Below are positions 17,185 to 26,388 of a DNA stretch of 64,000 nucleotides, piece by piece. Source of the DNA: Thalassobaculum litoreum DSM 18839 (GTDB lineage Bacteria; Pseudomonadota; Alphaproteobacteria; Thalassobaculales; Thalassobaculaceae); NCBI RefSeq assembly GCF_900102465.1, contig NZ_FNBW01000012.1, forward strand, positions 1 through 64,000, written 5' to 3'. The notes below the pieces were generated by a model. That model was given only the letters and a program-made list of their open reading frames with translations. It did no database searches and was not told where the DNA came from. Numbering within the stretch: the stretch's first letter is position 1; each line of letters opens with the position of its first letter. Both the position numbers and the translations under genes were made by a program.

Positions 17185-18645
17185 ATGACCTACGACGCAC
17201 AACCCAAGGCCAGCCATTTCATCGCTGGCAAATACGTGGAAGACAGTGCCGGCGACCCTCTGGACGTTGTCTATGCCGCGACCGGCGAGACCATCGCCCG
17301 CCTGCACGCCGCCACCCCGGCGATCGTGGACAGGGCCCTGGCCTCGGCCAAGGCGGCGCAGGCCGGCTGGGCGGCGATGAGCGGAACCGAGCGCGGCCGG
17401 GTACTGCGCCGCGCGGCCGACATCCTGCGCGAGCGCAACCGCGAGCTCTCGGTGCTGGAAACGCTCGATACCGGCAAGCCGCTGTCGGAGACCCTGGTGG
17501 CGGACGCGACCTCCGGCGCCGACGCGCTGGAGTATTTCGGCGGGCTGGCCGGCAGCCTGACCGGCGAGCATGTGCAGCTCGCGGGCGGCGATTTCGTCTA
17601 CACCATGCGCAAGCCGCTGGGCGTGTGCGTCGGCATCGGCGCCTGGAACTATCCGACCCAGATCGCCTGCTGGAAGGCCGCCCCGGCGTTGGCCTGCGGC
17701 AACGCGATGGTGTTCAAACCGTCGGAAATGACGCCGCTCTGCACCCTGAAGGTGGCGGAGATCCTGATGGAAGCGGGCGCGCCGGCGGGGGTGTTCAACG
17801 TGGTCCAGGGCTACGGCCCGGTCGGGGCGGCGCTGACCACCGATCCGCGGGTGGCGAAAGTCTCGCTCACCGGCTCGGTGCCGACGGGGCGCAAGGTCTA
17901 CGCGGCGGCGGCCGAAGGCATCAAGCACGTCACCATGGAACTGGGCGGCAAGTCGCCGATCCTGGTATTCGACGACGCCGATGTGGAGGCCGCCGTCAGC
18001 GGCGCCATCGTCGGCAACTTCTACAGCTCCGGCCAGATCTGCTCCAACGGCACCCGGGTCTTCGTACAGAAGGGGATCAAGGAGGCGTTTCTGGCGCGCC
18101 TGACCGAGCGGCTGGCCGACGCGGTGATCGGCGACCCGATGGACGAGGCGACCACCTACGGCCCGATGGTCTCCGAACGCCAGCTCAAGATCGTCGAAGG
18201 CTACATCGCCAAGGGGATCGAGGAGGGCGCGCGGCTGGTCGCCGGCGGCAGGCGGATCGACCGGCCCGGCTGGTACCTGGAGCCGACCGTCTTCGCCGAT
18301 GTGACCGACGGCATGACCATCGCGCGGGAGGAGATTTTCGGCCCGGTGATGTCGGTGCTGGACTTCGCCGACGAGGCCGACGGGATCGCCCGGGCCAACG
18401 CCACCGAGTTCGGCCTGGCCGCCGGCGTGTTCACGAAGGACCTCGCCCGCGCCCACCGGGTGGTCGGGCAGCTGGAGGCGGGGAGCCTGTACATCAACGC
18501 CTATAACCTGACCCCGGTGGAGGCGCCGTTCGGCGGCGTGAAGGCGTCCGGCGTGGGGCGCGAGAACTCCAAGGAGGCGATCCACCATTACTCCGAGGTG
18601 CGCTCGGTCTATGTCGCGGTGAACGCGCCGGAAGCGCCGTATTGA
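17185..18645 (+). CDS. betB: betaine aldehyde dehydrogenase
   Basis: A 486-residue NAD(P)-dependent aldehyde dehydrogenase that turns betaine aldehyde into glycine betaine. The general base Glu252 (MELGGKSP) and catalytic Cys286 (GQICSNGTR) fall at the same numbers as in E. coli BetB, and [20 protein letters not shown] is the typical betaine-aldehyde-dehydrogenase nucleotide-site segment. The ATG at 17185 is preceded by GAGGAACC; an earlier in-frame ATG at 17134 lies inside betC and is unlikely. Operon with betC: together they cover choline sulfate to choline and betaine aldehyde to betaine; the choline dehydrogenase step must be elsewhere. A strong terminator follows at 18807. Confidence 0.92.
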   Translation: MTYDAQPKASHFIAGKYVEDSAGDPLDVVYAATGETIARLHAATPAIVDRALASAKAAQAGWAAMSGTERGRVLRRAADILRERNRELSVLETLDTGKPLSETLVADATSGADALEYFGGLAGSLTGEHVQLAGGDFVYTMRKPLGVCVGIGAWNYPTQIACWKAAPALACGNAMVFKPSEMTPLCTLKVAEILMEAGAPAGVFNVVQGYGPVGAALTTDPRVAKVSLTGSVPTGRKVYAAAAEGIKHVTMELGGKSPILVFDDADVEAAVSGAIVGNFYSSGQICSNGTRVFVQKGIKEAFLARLTERLADAVIGDPMDEATTYGPMVSERQLKIVEGYIAKGIEEGARLVAGGRRIDRPGWYLEPTVFADVTDGMTIAREEIFGPVMSVLDFADEADGIARANATEFGLAAGVFTKDLARAHRVVGQLEAGSLYINAYNLTPVEAPFGGVKASGVGRENSKEAIHHYSEVRSVYVAVNAPEAPY

Positions 18646-18674
18646 GGGGCAGGCCCCTGCCACGTCCTCTCACT

Positions 18675-18779
18675 CCCCGGATTCATTCCGGGGCCCACGC
18701 GTCGCCCGCCTCGGGCGTGAGAGGGTCTCTCCCCGACGACTGAGGCAACCCAGGGGTAGACCCCGGAATAAATCCGGGG
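18675..18779. repeat. pair of intergenic palindromes of the CCCCGGATTNATTCCGGGG type
   Basis: CCCCGGATTCATTCCGGGG at 18675-18693 and CCCCGGAATAAATCCGGGG at 18761-18779, the second nearly the reverse complement of the first. A further related sequence, CCCGGGCTTGCCCCGGG, lies at 18859-18875 beyond the terminator. Such short palindromes are common between genes of alphaproteobacteria. They fill the gap between betB and metK, which holds no gene. Confidence 0.7.
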
Positions 18780-18806
18780 AGTGCAGGAATAGGTAATGGG
18801 AACGAA

Positions 18807-18845
18807 GAAAGGCCCGCGCCGGGGGTGGCGCGGGCCTTTCCTTTT
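18807..18845 (+). terminator. strong rho-independent terminator after betCB
   Basis: GAAAGGCCCGCGCC (18807-18820) pairs perfectly with GGCGCGGGCCTTTC (18827-18840) across a 6-base loop, followed by CTTTTT. The A-run on the other side means it could also work for metK on the opposite strand. Confidence 0.88.
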
Positions 18846-18992
18846 TGGTCGCCGTCTTCCCGGGCTTGCCCCGGGATCCAGAGAGCGGCGCGATGGAACG
18901 CCTCCGATAAATCGTCGACGCTCCGGCGTGCGGCGCCCTCGACCCCGGCGCGGAGGCCGGGGAGACGGGAGAGGGCGATCTATCGCCCGCCC

Positions 18993-20174
18993 TCAGTCCG
19001 CCGCTTCGGCGCCGAACTCGCGGGCGAGGTCGTTGGCGATGTCCGTGCGCTCCCAGCCGAAGCCGCCGTCCTTTTCCACCGGCCGGCCGAAATGGCCGTA
19101 GGCGGCGGTACGGGCGTAGATCGGCTTCAGCAGGCCCAGATGCTCGCGGATGCCGCGCGGGGTGAGCCGCACGCGCTCGCGCAGGATCTTGCCGAGACGG
19201 TCCTCGTCGACCCGGCCGGTGCCCTGGGTGTCGACATAGACCGCGACCGGCTCCGGCACGCCGATGGCATAGGCAAGCTGGATCACGCATTTGTCGGCCA
19301 GCCCGGCGGCGACCACGTTCTTCGCCAGGTAGCGCGCGGCGTAGGCGGCCGAGCGGTCGACCTTGGTCGGGTCCTTGCCGGAGAAGGCACCGCCGCCATG
19401 GGGGGCGGCCCCGCCATAGGTGTCGACGATGATCTTGCGTCCGGTCAGGCCGGCGTCGCCGTCCGGACCGCCGATCACGAAGCGGCCGGTCGGGTTCACC
19501 AGCAGCCGGTCGTCCGGCAGGGTCCAGCCTTCCGGCAGGGCCTGGGTGACGAACGGCTTCACCATGTCGCGCACCGTGTCCTGGTCGACCGCGCCGTCAT
19601 GCTGGGTCGAGACCACGACGGTGTCGATGCCGACCGGCTTGCCGTTCTGGTAGCGCAGGGTGACCTGGCTCTTGCTGTCCGGGCCGAAGCGCGGCTCCTT
19701 GCCGGACTTCCGGGCCTCCGCCATCAGCCGCAGGATGCGGTGGGAGAACTGGATCGGCGCCGGCATCAGCTCTTCGGTCTCGTTGCAGGCATAGCCGAAC
19801 ATGATGCCCTGGTCGCCGGCACCTTCTTCGGCCTTGTTGCCGGCATCGACGCCGAGCGCGATGTCGGAGGACTGGGCGTGCAGGCGGTTGACGATCTCGC
19901 AGGTCTCCCAGTGGAAGCCGTCCTGCTCGTAGCCGATGTCCTTGATCGCCTCGCGGGCGATGCCCTCGACGTCCTTCAGCACGGCCTCGGGGCCGCGGAC
20001 CTCTCCTGCGATGGTGACGTGATTGGTGGTCGCTAGGGTTTCGCAGGCGACGCGCACGTCCTCGCCGGTGGCCAGGAAGGCGTCGAGCACGGAGTCCGAC
20101 ACCCGGTCGCAGACCTTGTCCGGATGGCCCTCGGAGACGGATTCGCTGGTGAACAGCCACGTTCTGTCAGTCAT
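18993..20174 (-). CDS. metK: S-adenosylmethionine synthetase
   Basis: A 393-residue methionine adenosyltransferase making SAM from methionine and ATP. Family motifs are intact: [20 protein letters not shown] at the N-terminus, [16 protein letters not shown] in the middle and [19 protein letters not shown] as the phosphate loop. The ATG at 20174 follows AAAGGA. It comes 92 bases after the fused glycine methyltransferase on the same strand, so SAM production is probably co-expressed with three-step methylation to betaine. The 92-base spacer can form a GC-rich hairpin (GGGGCG with CGCCCC) but I see no SAM riboswitch consensus. Confidence 0.95.
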   Translation of the reverse strand: MTDRTWLFTSESVSEGHPDKVCDRVSDSVLDAFLATGEDVRVACETLATTNHVTIAGEVRGPEAVLKDVEGIAREAIKDIGYEQDGFHWETCEIVNRLHAQSSDIALGVDAGNKAEEGAGDQGIMFGYACNETEELMPAPIQFSHRILRLMAEARKSGKEPRFGPDSKSQVTLRYQNGKPVGIDTVVVSTQHDGAVDQDTVRDMVKPFVTQALPEGWTLPDDRLLVNPTGRFVIGGPDGDAGLTGRKIIVDTYGGAAPHGGGAFSGKDPTKVDRSAAYAARYLAKNVVAAGLADKCVIQLAYAIGVPEPVAVYVDTQGTGRVDEDRLGKILRERVRLTPRGIREHLGLLKPIYARTAAYGHFGRPVEKDGGFGWERTDIANDLAREFGAEAAD

Positions 20175-20266
20175 GTCTGACGGTCCTTTGTTGTTGTCGG
20201 GAAGAGGCGCCGGGGCGGGGCTGCGGTTCTGCGCGCCACGCCCCGACGCCGAATTGTCGGGATCGC

Positions 20267-21961
20267 TCAGTCCGGCTTGCGGAAGATCTGAATGCCCCAG
20301 GCGAGATAGCCGGCATCGGCCGCCTTCACCCAGTTCTCCAGGCCGACGATCATCTTGTCGAGGTAGTCGACCGACGCGCCGCTGTCGCGCAGCTTGTCGT
20401 AGTTGGCCACCAGATCCTCGCGCACCCGGTCGTAGTGGGTCCGGAGCTGGTTGGTCATCTCGCGCTGCTCGACGGTCTCCAGGCCGACCGAGGAGGCCGC
20501 CTCGCGGTAGAACCGCATGGAGCCGAGCGAGGTGAGCTGGAGGCGGTCATAGACCGGCTGCAGCACGCCTTCCGGCACGTCGTCGGCCTGCATCGGGTCG
20601 GTGAAGATGAAGTAGCCGCCCGGCTTCAGCACCCGGTGCACCTCGGCCAGCACCTTGGCGCGCTGGTCGGAGTGCAGGATGGCGTCCTGGCTCCACACCA
20701 CGTCGTAGCTGCCTTCGGGTTCCGGGATGTCCTCGAACACGCCGTGGATGACCTTGATCTTGTCGGCCAGCCGGTCGCGCCGGATCTTGTTCCGGTTGGT
20801 GTCGTTCTGGATCTCGGAGATGTTCAGGCAGGTCGCCGTGTTGCCGTAACGCTTCACCAGACGGCGCATCGCCCCGCCATAACCGGCGCCGATGTCGAGC
20901 ACCCGGGTGTTCTGGTCGAGGCCTGGCAGCGCTTCCGCCATCTTGTCGATGGTTGTGTCGCTGGCTTCGCGGATCACCTTGGTGTCGTCATAGATGCCGA
21001 CATGCAGATCCTCGCCGCCCCACACCATGCTGTAGAAGGTGTCGGCGTCCTCGCTGTCGTAATAGTCCTCGGCCACGTCGCGGACATCGGTCTCGCCTTC
21101 GTCGCGACTGCCGCCGCCCCAGCGCACGACGTGCAGGGTCGACTTCTCCGCCACGTGGATGAAGAAGTCCGGCTCGGAATCCGCGTAGGTCTCCTGGAAG
21201 TCGCCATAGGTGCGCACGCGCTGGAAGCCGGCTTCCGACAGCAGGCGGCGCACGTAGTTCTTACGGATCGGGCACATGTTGAGCGTGTACTCGGAGCCGT
21301 CCGGGAAGCTGTACTTGAAGCGGGCCAGGCCTTCGTCGATATGCTCCGGCTCGGCCGTCACCTTGTCGCCGGCGTAGTAGAACTTGTGCTTGGTGCTGAA
21401 ACCATGGTCGAGGATGGAGTCGTAGTTGCGCTGGTCGAGGATCAGGATCCCGTCATGCTTCAGCGCGGCATAGAACTCGGCCAGGGCACGGCGCCGGTCG
21501 GCCTCGGTGTGCAGGTGGGTGAACGAGTTGCCGAGGCAGATGATCGCGTCGTACTTGCCCTGGATGTCGCGGTTCAGCCAGCGCCAGTCGGCCTGCACCG
21601 TCTTCAGGATCAGGCCGCGGGCCTGGGCGTTCTGAAACGCCTTGGCGACCATCGCCGCCGATCCGTCGGCGGAGGTCACATTGAAGCCGGCCTCCTGCAG
21701 ACGCACCGAGTGGAATCCTGTTCCGCAGGCGACGTCGAGCACGGTCTCCTTGCCGCGGGCCCGCAGCACGTCGATGAAGAACTGGCCTTCGCCCTCGGCC
21801 CGGGCGCGCCAGTCGATCAGCTCGTCCCACTTCTCCACGAAGGACATGATGTACTCGCCGCGATAGAGGTCGGTGTCGCGGTTCTCAAGCGGGTTCTCGC
21901 CATATGCCTGTTCGTCGAGTTGTAGCTCGGCGTTTGTCGTCTGTCGGGCGGTCTGCTCCAT
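20267..21961 (-). CDS. fused glycine/sarcosine N-methyltransferase and sarcosine/dimethylglycine N-methyltransferase
   Basis: A 564-residue protein with two SAM-binding methyltransferase domains. The N-terminal half (about 1-285; motif [14 protein letters not shown]) matches glycine sarcosine methyltransferase, the C-terminal half (about 295-564; motif [17 protein letters not shown]) matches sarcosine dimethylglycine methyltransferase. Together they convert glycine to glycine betaine using three SAM, a route known from halophiles; in several organisms the two activities are separate proteins and in others fused as here. The ATG at 21961 has a GGAGG ribosome site; upstream in-frame codons read as arginine/proline-rich nonsense. 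metK follows on the same strand. The betCB genes converge on this pair, so two betaine sources are clustered. Confidence 0.9.
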   Translation of the reverse strand: MEQTARQTTNAELQLDEQAYGENPLENRDTDLYRGEYIMSFVEKWDELIDWRARAEGEGQFFIDVLRARGKETVLDVACGTGFHSVRLQEAGFNVTSADGSAAMVAKAFQNAQARGLILKTVQADWRWLNRDIQGKYDAIICLGNSFTHLHTEADRRRALAEFYAALKHDGILILDQRNYDSILDHGFSTKHKFYYAGDKVTAEPEHIDEGLARFKYSFPDGSEYTLNMCPIRKNYVRRLLSEAGFQRVRTYGDFQETYADSEPDFFIHVAEKSTLHVVRWGGGSRDEGETDVRDVAEDYYDSEDADTFYSMVWGGEDLHVGIYDDTKVIREASDTTIDKMAEALPGLDQNTRVLDIGAGYGGAMRRLVKRYGNTATCLNISEIQNDTNRNKIRRDRLADKIKVIHGVFEDIPEPEGSYDVVWSQDAILHSDQRAKVLAEVHRVLKPGGYFIFTDPMQADDVPEGVLQPVYDRLQLTSLGSMRFYREAASSVGLETVEQREMTNQLRTHYDRVREDLVANYDKLRDSGASVDYLDKMIVGLENWVKAADAGYLAWGIQIFRKPD

Positions 21962-22528
21962 GATGGCCTCCGGTCGTTGTGGGGGACCGGGCGTCCGGGG
22001 GTGCATAAAAAGGTGCCAACCTTCGGCTCTTCCTACGGCCTCCCGGCCCGATCGCGGGTCTGGACCGTCCCGCGGTAAGGTCCGCGCGGAACGGTGATGC
22101 GAAATCTTGATCCGGTCGCGACTACCCCGGACGGCGACCTCGGAAAGGCCGCGCGGCCCGGGCCGCGGCGGTCTTGCTGGCGGGCGCTTTCGTCCCGCGT
22201 TCTTGATTTTGGCGTGACGGGGATGGGATCGCCGCCCGCAGCCTGCTGCACCGCCTCCGGACAAAGCTCGGAGACAACCGACCTAGGCGCGTGTCGGTTG
22301 CATCATGTTTAGTGTCCTAATTTCGACATAACAAGCCGGAATACGACACAAAACCGGGTTGACATCGCCTAGTGGATTGATCGCATTCGATAAAGCCGGG
22401 CTGAAAAAATCTCATATTCTCCCGTTATTTAGCTCTGGCCGGGGGTGCGTTCAGCGCCAATCGGGCACCGCGACGCACGCTGAGCGCGCCTTGGGTCGGC
22501 GAGGCGCCGCAGCGCAGCATCTAGATGC
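21962..22528. other. long divergent intergenic region between betaine synthase and TonB operon
   Basis: No convincing gene. It should hold the promoter of the fused methyltransferase on the minus strand and part of that of the TonB operon on the plus strand. A perfect 8-bp inverted repeat, CAACCGAC (22275-22282) and GTCGGTTG (22293-22300), is spaced by 10 bases and could be an operator. A TTGACA hexamer occurs near 22360 but no matching -10 box is clear. No riboswitch was recognised. Confidence 0.45.
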
Positions 22529-22551
22529 TTGCGAATGAGAGTCGCTCGCAA
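22529..22551. promoter_or_regulatory. candidate Fur box upstream of the TonB operon
   Basis: An imperfect palindrome beginning TTGCGAATGAGA and ending TCGCTCGCAA. Outer arms TTGCGA and TCGCAA match perfectly and the core AATGAGAGTC resembles the Fur core AATGAGAATC. Iron control of TonB-ExbBD is common. It lies about 190 bases before exbB and 43 bases before a short leader ORF. Confidence 0.45.
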
Positions 22552-22594
22552 TAAAGTCCGCAACGACCGATTTCCGAATCAAGGAGCCGAGAAC

Positions 22595-22723
22595 ATGCGC
22601 AGGCCCCCGTGCGCGATCCGCCTCGACGTCCGCCAGCCGGACGACAGGCAGCCGGACGACAGGCAACTGGGCGACCGAACGAGGGTCGGCCACGTGGTGT
22701 CGGCATGGCAGGTGGCGGCATGA
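22595..22723 (+). CDS. possible 42-residue leader ORF coupled to exbB
   Basis: The ATG follows AAGGAG at good spacing, better than the ribosome site of exbB itself, and the TGA stop (22721-22723) overlaps the exbB ATG (22720-22722) as ATGA. The peptide has no known family and is very Asp/Arg-rich because of a perfect tandem duplication of GCCGGACGACAGGCA (22636-22650 and 22651-22665), giving QPDDR twice. It could couple ExbB translation to upstream ribosomes or be a fortuitous frame. Confidence 0.35.
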   Translation: MRRPPCAIRLDVRQPDDRQPDDRQLGDRTRVGHVVSAWQVAA

Positions 22724-23508
22724 ACGATACGACCGATGCCGCTGTGACCGACGCCGCCGATGCCGCGCGGGCCGTCGGCGCGGCGGAGCCGGACTGGTTG
22801 ACCAGCCTCACCGATATGCTGGCGGCGGGAGGCCCGGTGGTGGCGATCCTGCTCGCCATGTCGGTGATCGCGCTGGCCATCGTGCTGGTCAAGCTCTGGC
22901 AGTTCCGGTCGGCGCGCCTGGGCGACCGGAACTCTGTTCGCAACGCCCTGGCCCTGGTGCGGGCCGGCCGGCCGCATGACGCGCTGTCGCTGGTGCGCAG
23001 CAAGCGCAATCCGGTGGCCCAGGCGGTCGCCCGGACGCTGATCGGCCAGTTGCGCGGCCTGCCGGACCACAAGGTCCGCGAGGAGGCCGTGCGCTATGGC
23101 GGCGACATGCTGGAGGAGCTGCGGGGCTATCTACGGCCGCTGGAGGTGATCGCCTCGCTGGCGCCGCTGCTGGGTCTGTTCGGCACCGTGCTCGGCATGA
23201 TCGGCGCGTTCCAGCAGTTGGAGGCGGCCGGCAACCAGGTGAACCCGGCTGTGCTGTCCGGCGGCATCTGGGAGGCGCTGCTGACCACCGCGGTCGGCCT
23301 CGCGGTCGCCATTCCGGCGGTTGCGGCCCTGAACTGGCTGGAGCGTGTCGTCGAGCGCACCGCCCACGACATGGACAGCGCCATCACGGGCGTCTTCACA
23401 CAGGATCTCTCCACGATGGTGGGGGAAAGCGACGGTCATGGCTATGAGCGCGAATTCGAACGTGGACGAGGGCCTGCCCGACTACGCACCGCCGCGGCTG
23501 GCGAATAG
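22720..23508 (+). CDS. exbB: ExbB/TolQ/MotA-family proton channel protein
   Basis: A 262-residue inner-membrane protein of the TonB energising complex. Three transmembrane segments are visible: near residues 37-58 (VVAILLAMSVIALAIVLVKL), IASLAPLLGLFGTVLGMIGA with the family's LxGLxGTV core, and LLTTAVGLAVAIPAVAALNW. The ATG at 22720 is chosen because it overlaps the leader-ORF stop and follows AGGTGG. The C-terminal 23 codons overlap the start of exbD in another frame (71 bases), unusually long for this operon type. First structural gene of exbB-exbD-exbD-tonB; uses the proton gradient to drive TonB. Confidence 0.88.
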   Translation: MNDTTDAAVTDAADAARAVGAAEPDWLTSLTDMLAAGGPVVAILLAMSVIALAIVLVKLWQFRSARLGDRNSVRNALALVRAGRPHDALSLVRSKRNPVAQAVARTLIGQLRGLPDHKVREEAVRYGGDMLEELRGYLRPLEVIASLAPLLGLFGTVLGMIGAFQQLEAAGNQVNPAVLSGGIWEALLTTAVGLAVAIPAVAALNWLERVVERTAHDMDSAITGVFTQDLSTMVGESDGHGYEREFERGRGPARLRTAAAGE

Positions 23509-23893
23509 CGGGCGGCGGCGCCGGTCGGTCATCAGCCTGACGCCGCTGATCGACGTGGTGTTCATCCTTCTGGTGTTCTTCATGCTGGCGTCCAGCTTCC
23601 TGGACTGGCGGACGATCGATCTGGCGGCTCCGGCTTCGGCCGGGGCCGGCGCGTCGATGACCGGAGCCATGCTGCTGGAGGTCCGGCAGGACGGGCTGCG
23701 CCTGAGCGGGCACATGGTCTCCCTGGACGAGGCCGAGAGCAGGATCATGGCCAAGGTGCGAGAGAAGCCGGATCAGCGGGTGCTGATCAAGCCGGCGGAC
23801 GGCGTGGTCCTGCAGGACACGGTGCGCGTGCTCGACCGGCTGTCGGCGGCCGGCGTCGCCAACATGTCCTTCGTGCGCACCGGCAGCCGGTAG
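23438..23893 (+). CDS. exbD: ExbD/TolR-family protein (first copy)
   Basis: A 151-residue single-pass membrane protein: a basic cytoplasmic N-terminus (SGRRRRSV), the ExbD core ISLTPLIDVVFILLVFFMLA with the essential membrane Asp in PLIDVVF, and a periplasmic domain ending in VRVLDRLSAAGVANMSFV. It partners ExbB in proton-driven energising of TonB. The ATG at 23438 lies inside the end of exbB; ATG 23444 is an alternative. Confidence 0.87.
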   Translation: MAMSANSNVDEGLPDYAPPRLANSGRRRRSVISLTPLIDVVFILLVFFMLASSFLDWRTIDLAAPASAGAGASMTGAMLLEVRQDGLRLSGHMVSLDEAESRIMAKVREKPDQRVLIKPADGVVLQDTVRVLDRLSAAGVANMSFVRTGSR

Positions 23894-23903
23894 GAGGTGC
23901 GCC

Positions 23904-24341
23904 GTGTCTCTCGCCAACCAGTCTCTCGTCCAACAGTCTCTCGGGCGCCGGCGCCCGAAGAACGAGGATGACCGCATCCTGCCGCTGATCAACGTGGTCT
24001 TCCTGCTGTTGATCTTCTTCATGCTGGCCGGCCGGCTGGCGGCGTCCGACCCGTTCCGGATCGACCCGCCGGTCTCCGCCAGCGAGGGACTGGTGACGGT
24101 GGAGGATCTGCTGGTCCAGTTGGGCGTCGACGGCCGCCTCGCCCTGAACGGTGAGGAGATGGGCGAGGAGGCGCTGGGCGCCGCCGTGGCCGGGCGGATC
24201 TCCGACGGCGGCCCGGCTCCTGTGCGGCTGAAGGCCGACGGCACGGTCCCGGCCACCCGGGTGGTCGCCATCATGGAGGTTCTGCGAACCGCCGGCGTGA
24301 AATCCGTCCAGCTCCTGACCCTCCCCGCCGGAGACGGATGA
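23904..24341 (+). CDS. exbD: ExbD/TolR-family protein (second copy)
   Basis: A 145-residue second ExbD paralogue. It has a GTG start with a very good AGGAGG ribosome site 10 bases after the first exbD. The membrane segment PLINVVFLLLIFFMLAGRLA has Asn where ExbD normally has the proton-carrying Asp (compare PLIDVVF in the first copy), so this copy may be a structural partner rather than a proton carrier. The periplasmic domain contains VRLKADGTVPATRVVAIMEV. Two-ExbD operons are known; the Asn here deserves notice. Its TGA overlaps the tonB ATG. Confidence 0.83.
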   Translation: MSLANQSLVQQSLGRRRPKNEDDRILPLINVVFLLLIFFMLAGRLAASDPFRIDPPVSASEGLVTVEDLLVQLGVDGRLALNGEEMGEEALGAAVAGRISDGGPAPVRLKADGTVPATRVVAIMEVLRTAGVKSVQLLTLPAGDG

Positions 24342-25411
24342 TGCGGATCCGCTCGCGCCATATGGGCCTGGCGATCGGCGTCGCGCTGGCGATCCATGTC
24401 GCCGCCGCCATCGCCATGGTTCTCGAGCCGGAAAAGAAGGGTGCGGCCGCCACCGGCATGGGCGGCATCCAGGTCTCGCTCGGTCCCTCCGGCGGGGCGC
24501 CAGGCAGCGTCGCCCAGGTGGTGAGCGAGGTCGACAAGGCCGACCCCGTCGACCCGACCGCGGCCCCGGTCGCCAAGCCCGACACCGTCCGACCGGAGAC
24601 GGCAGATCCCCAGGAAACACCGCCCGAAACGGCGCGGCCCAGCGAGCCACCGCCGCCGGCTCCGGTGGATGCCGCCGTCGAGACCGCCGAGGTCGTGCAG
24701 CAGGTCGACGAGGTCATCGCCATCGCCAGGCCCGAGAAGGTGGAGACCCCGCCGCCGCCGGAACCGGTGAAGATCGAGCGTCCGGAGCCGGCCGAGACGC
24801 CGGTGGAGCTGAAGCCCGAGCCGGTCACCGTCGCCCGGGTCGAGCCTGAGGCGCCGCCGGTGGAAACCCCGCCGATGCCCGTGACCCGGCCGGAGCCCCC
24901 GACGCCGCAGAAGCCTCCGAAGCCGCAGAAAACCGAGGCCGAGCCGACCCCGGCGCCGCAGCAGACCGCCGCCCTGGCGGTTGAGGCCCCGGTTGAGGCC
25001 CCGACCAGTGCCCAGGCGCAGCCCGCCGCGTCGCAGACCCAGGGCGCGGCCGGCCGCAGCGGTGTCGGTCAGTCCCCGCTGTCCGGAAGCGCTGAGTCGA
25101 GCAGCGGCGGCGGCCGGCCGGGCGTGTCGGTCGACTACGCCTCGATCCTGCAGGCCTGGCTGGAGGACCATAAGGAATACCCCCGGCGCGCCCGCAGCCG
25201 GCGCCAGGAGGGGGTGGTGATGCTGTACTTCGTCATGGACCGGGCGGGCCATGTGCTCGAGTACCGGATCGACCGCAGCTCCGGCCACGACCTGCTCGAC
25301 CGCGAGGTTGAGCAGATGATCCGCCGTGCCCAGCCGCTGCCGCCTCTGCCGGCGGAGATGGCCCAGGCCCGTCTGGAACTGGTGGTTCCGGTGCAGTTCC
25401 AGCTGCGTTAG
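24338..25411 (+). CDS. tonB: TonB-family energy transducer
   Basis: A 357-residue TonB. N-terminal membrane anchor (LAIGVALAIHVAAAIAMVL, about residues 10-28) containing the histidine of the classic anchor, a long Pro/Glu/Ala-rich periplasmic spanner (about 60-250) and a C-terminal TonB domain (about 268-357) with HKEYPRRARSRRQEG and GHVLEYRIDRSSGHDLLD. It passes energy from ExbBD to outer-membrane receptors for siderophores, heme or vitamin B12. ATGA overlap with the second exbD. No TonB-dependent receptor is adjacent. Confidence 0.92.
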   Translation: MMRIRSRHMGLAIGVALAIHVAAAIAMVLEPEKKGAAATGMGGIQVSLGPSGGAPGSVAQVVSEVDKADPVDPTAAPVAKPDTVRPETADPQETPPETARPSEPPPPAPVDAAVETAEVVQQVDEVIAIARPEKVETPPPPEPVKIERPEPAETPVELKPEPVTVARVEPEAPPVETPPMPVTRPEPPTPQKPPKPQKTEAEPTPAPQQTAALAVEAPVEAPTSAQAQPAASQTQGAAGRSGVGQSPLSGSAESSSGGGRPGVSVDYASILQAWLEDHKEYPRRARSRRQEGVVMLYFVMDRAGHVLEYRIDRSSGHDLLDREVEQMIRRAQPLPPLPAEMAQARLELVVPVQFQLR

Positions 25412-25489
25412 GCGCATCGCTGGGGCACGCCGATTGTCGCGACCGTCCGATCCTCTTTATCCTGGCGGAAACTGTCAGGGAGGCGGGAC

Positions 25490-26374
25490 ATGCCGGGTAC
25501 CGAGGGTTCGACCAGTTATTTCACCGAGGACACCTCCGTGGAGACGGTGCTCGCCCGCATGGGCGAACCGGAGAACCCGCGCCTGGCCGAGGTCATGCGC
25601 GCGGTCATCGCCCACCTGCACGCGGTGGTGAAGGAGGTCGAGCCGACCTATGCCGAGTGGATGGCGGCGATCCGCTTCCTGACCGAGACCGGCCGGATGT
25701 GCGACGACAAGCGTCAGGAATACATCCTGCTGTCTGATGTGCTGGGCGTGTCGATGCTGGTGGATGCGATCAACACGCGGCGGCCGGAGGGCGCGACCGA
25801 GAACACGGTGCTCGGCCCGTTCCATGTGGAAGGCGCGCCCGATCTGGCCATGGGCGACACCATTTCCCAGGACGGGATCGGCGAACCGCTGGTCGTCAGC
25901 GGTCGGGTGGTGGATGGTGACGGCAGGCCGGTCGAGGGGGCGGTGATCGACACCTGGCAGACCAGCCATGACGGCTTCTACGACCTGCAGCAACCGGAGC
26001 AACAGCCGGAGAACAACCTGCGCGGCATCTTCCGCACCGGCGCCGACGGCCGGTTCTCCTACCGGTCGGTCAAGCCAAGTTTCTACCCCATTCCCGACGA
26101 CGGCCCGGTCGGCCAGCTCCTGCACGGACTGGGCCGCGGCAACATCCGCCCGGCCCACCTGCACTATATCGTCAGCGCGCCCGGCTTCGAGACGGTGACG
26201 ACCCATATCTTCGTCCATGACGACGCGTATCTGGACAGCGACGCGGTGTTCGGCGTGAAGGAGAGCCTGATCCGCACCTTCATCCGCCACGACGACCCGG
26301 CCCGGGCGGCGGAGTTCGGCGTGGCGAACCCGTTCTGGACGGTGGAGACCGACTTCGTCCTGGTGCCGGTGTAA
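25490..26374 (+). CDS. intradiol ring-cleavage dioxygenase, probably hydroxyquinol 1,2-dioxygenase
   Basis: A 294-residue non-heme Fe(III) dioxygenase that opens catecholic rings between the hydroxyls. The four iron ligands are present: Tyr164 (DGFYD), Tyr199 (SFYPIPDDGPVG), His223 and His225 (RPAHLHYIV). The N-terminal helical dimerisation domain is present, and the pattern is closest to hydroxyquinol 1,2-dioxygenase rather than catechol or protocatechuate enzymes; that distinction is moderately sure. GGAGG-type ribosome site before ATG 25490. It stands alone, without maleylacetate reductase or a monooxygenase nearby, between tonB and a convergent nucleotidase gene. Confidence 0.85.
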   Translation: MPGTEGSTSYFTEDTSVETVLARMGEPENPRLAEVMRAVIAHLHAVVKEVEPTYAEWMAAIRFLTETGRMCDDKRQEYILLSDVLGVSMLVDAINTRRPEGATENTVLGPFHVEGAPDLAMGDTISQDGIGEPLVVSGRVVDGDGRPVEGAVIDTWQTSHDGFYDLQQPEQQPENNLRGIFRTGADGRFSYRSVKPSFYPIPDDGPVGQLLHGLGRGNIRPAHLHYIVSAPGFETVTTHIFVHDDAYLDSDAVFGVKESLIRTFIRHDDPARAAEFGVANPFWTVETDFVLVPV

Positions 26375-26388
26375 CGTCTCATAAGAAA

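Noticed and set aside
20175-20266. SAM riboswitch before metK, and another before the fused methyltransferase
   Set aside because: I looked for SAM-I, SAM-II and SAM/SAH consensus parts and found none; only a GC-rich hairpin is present.
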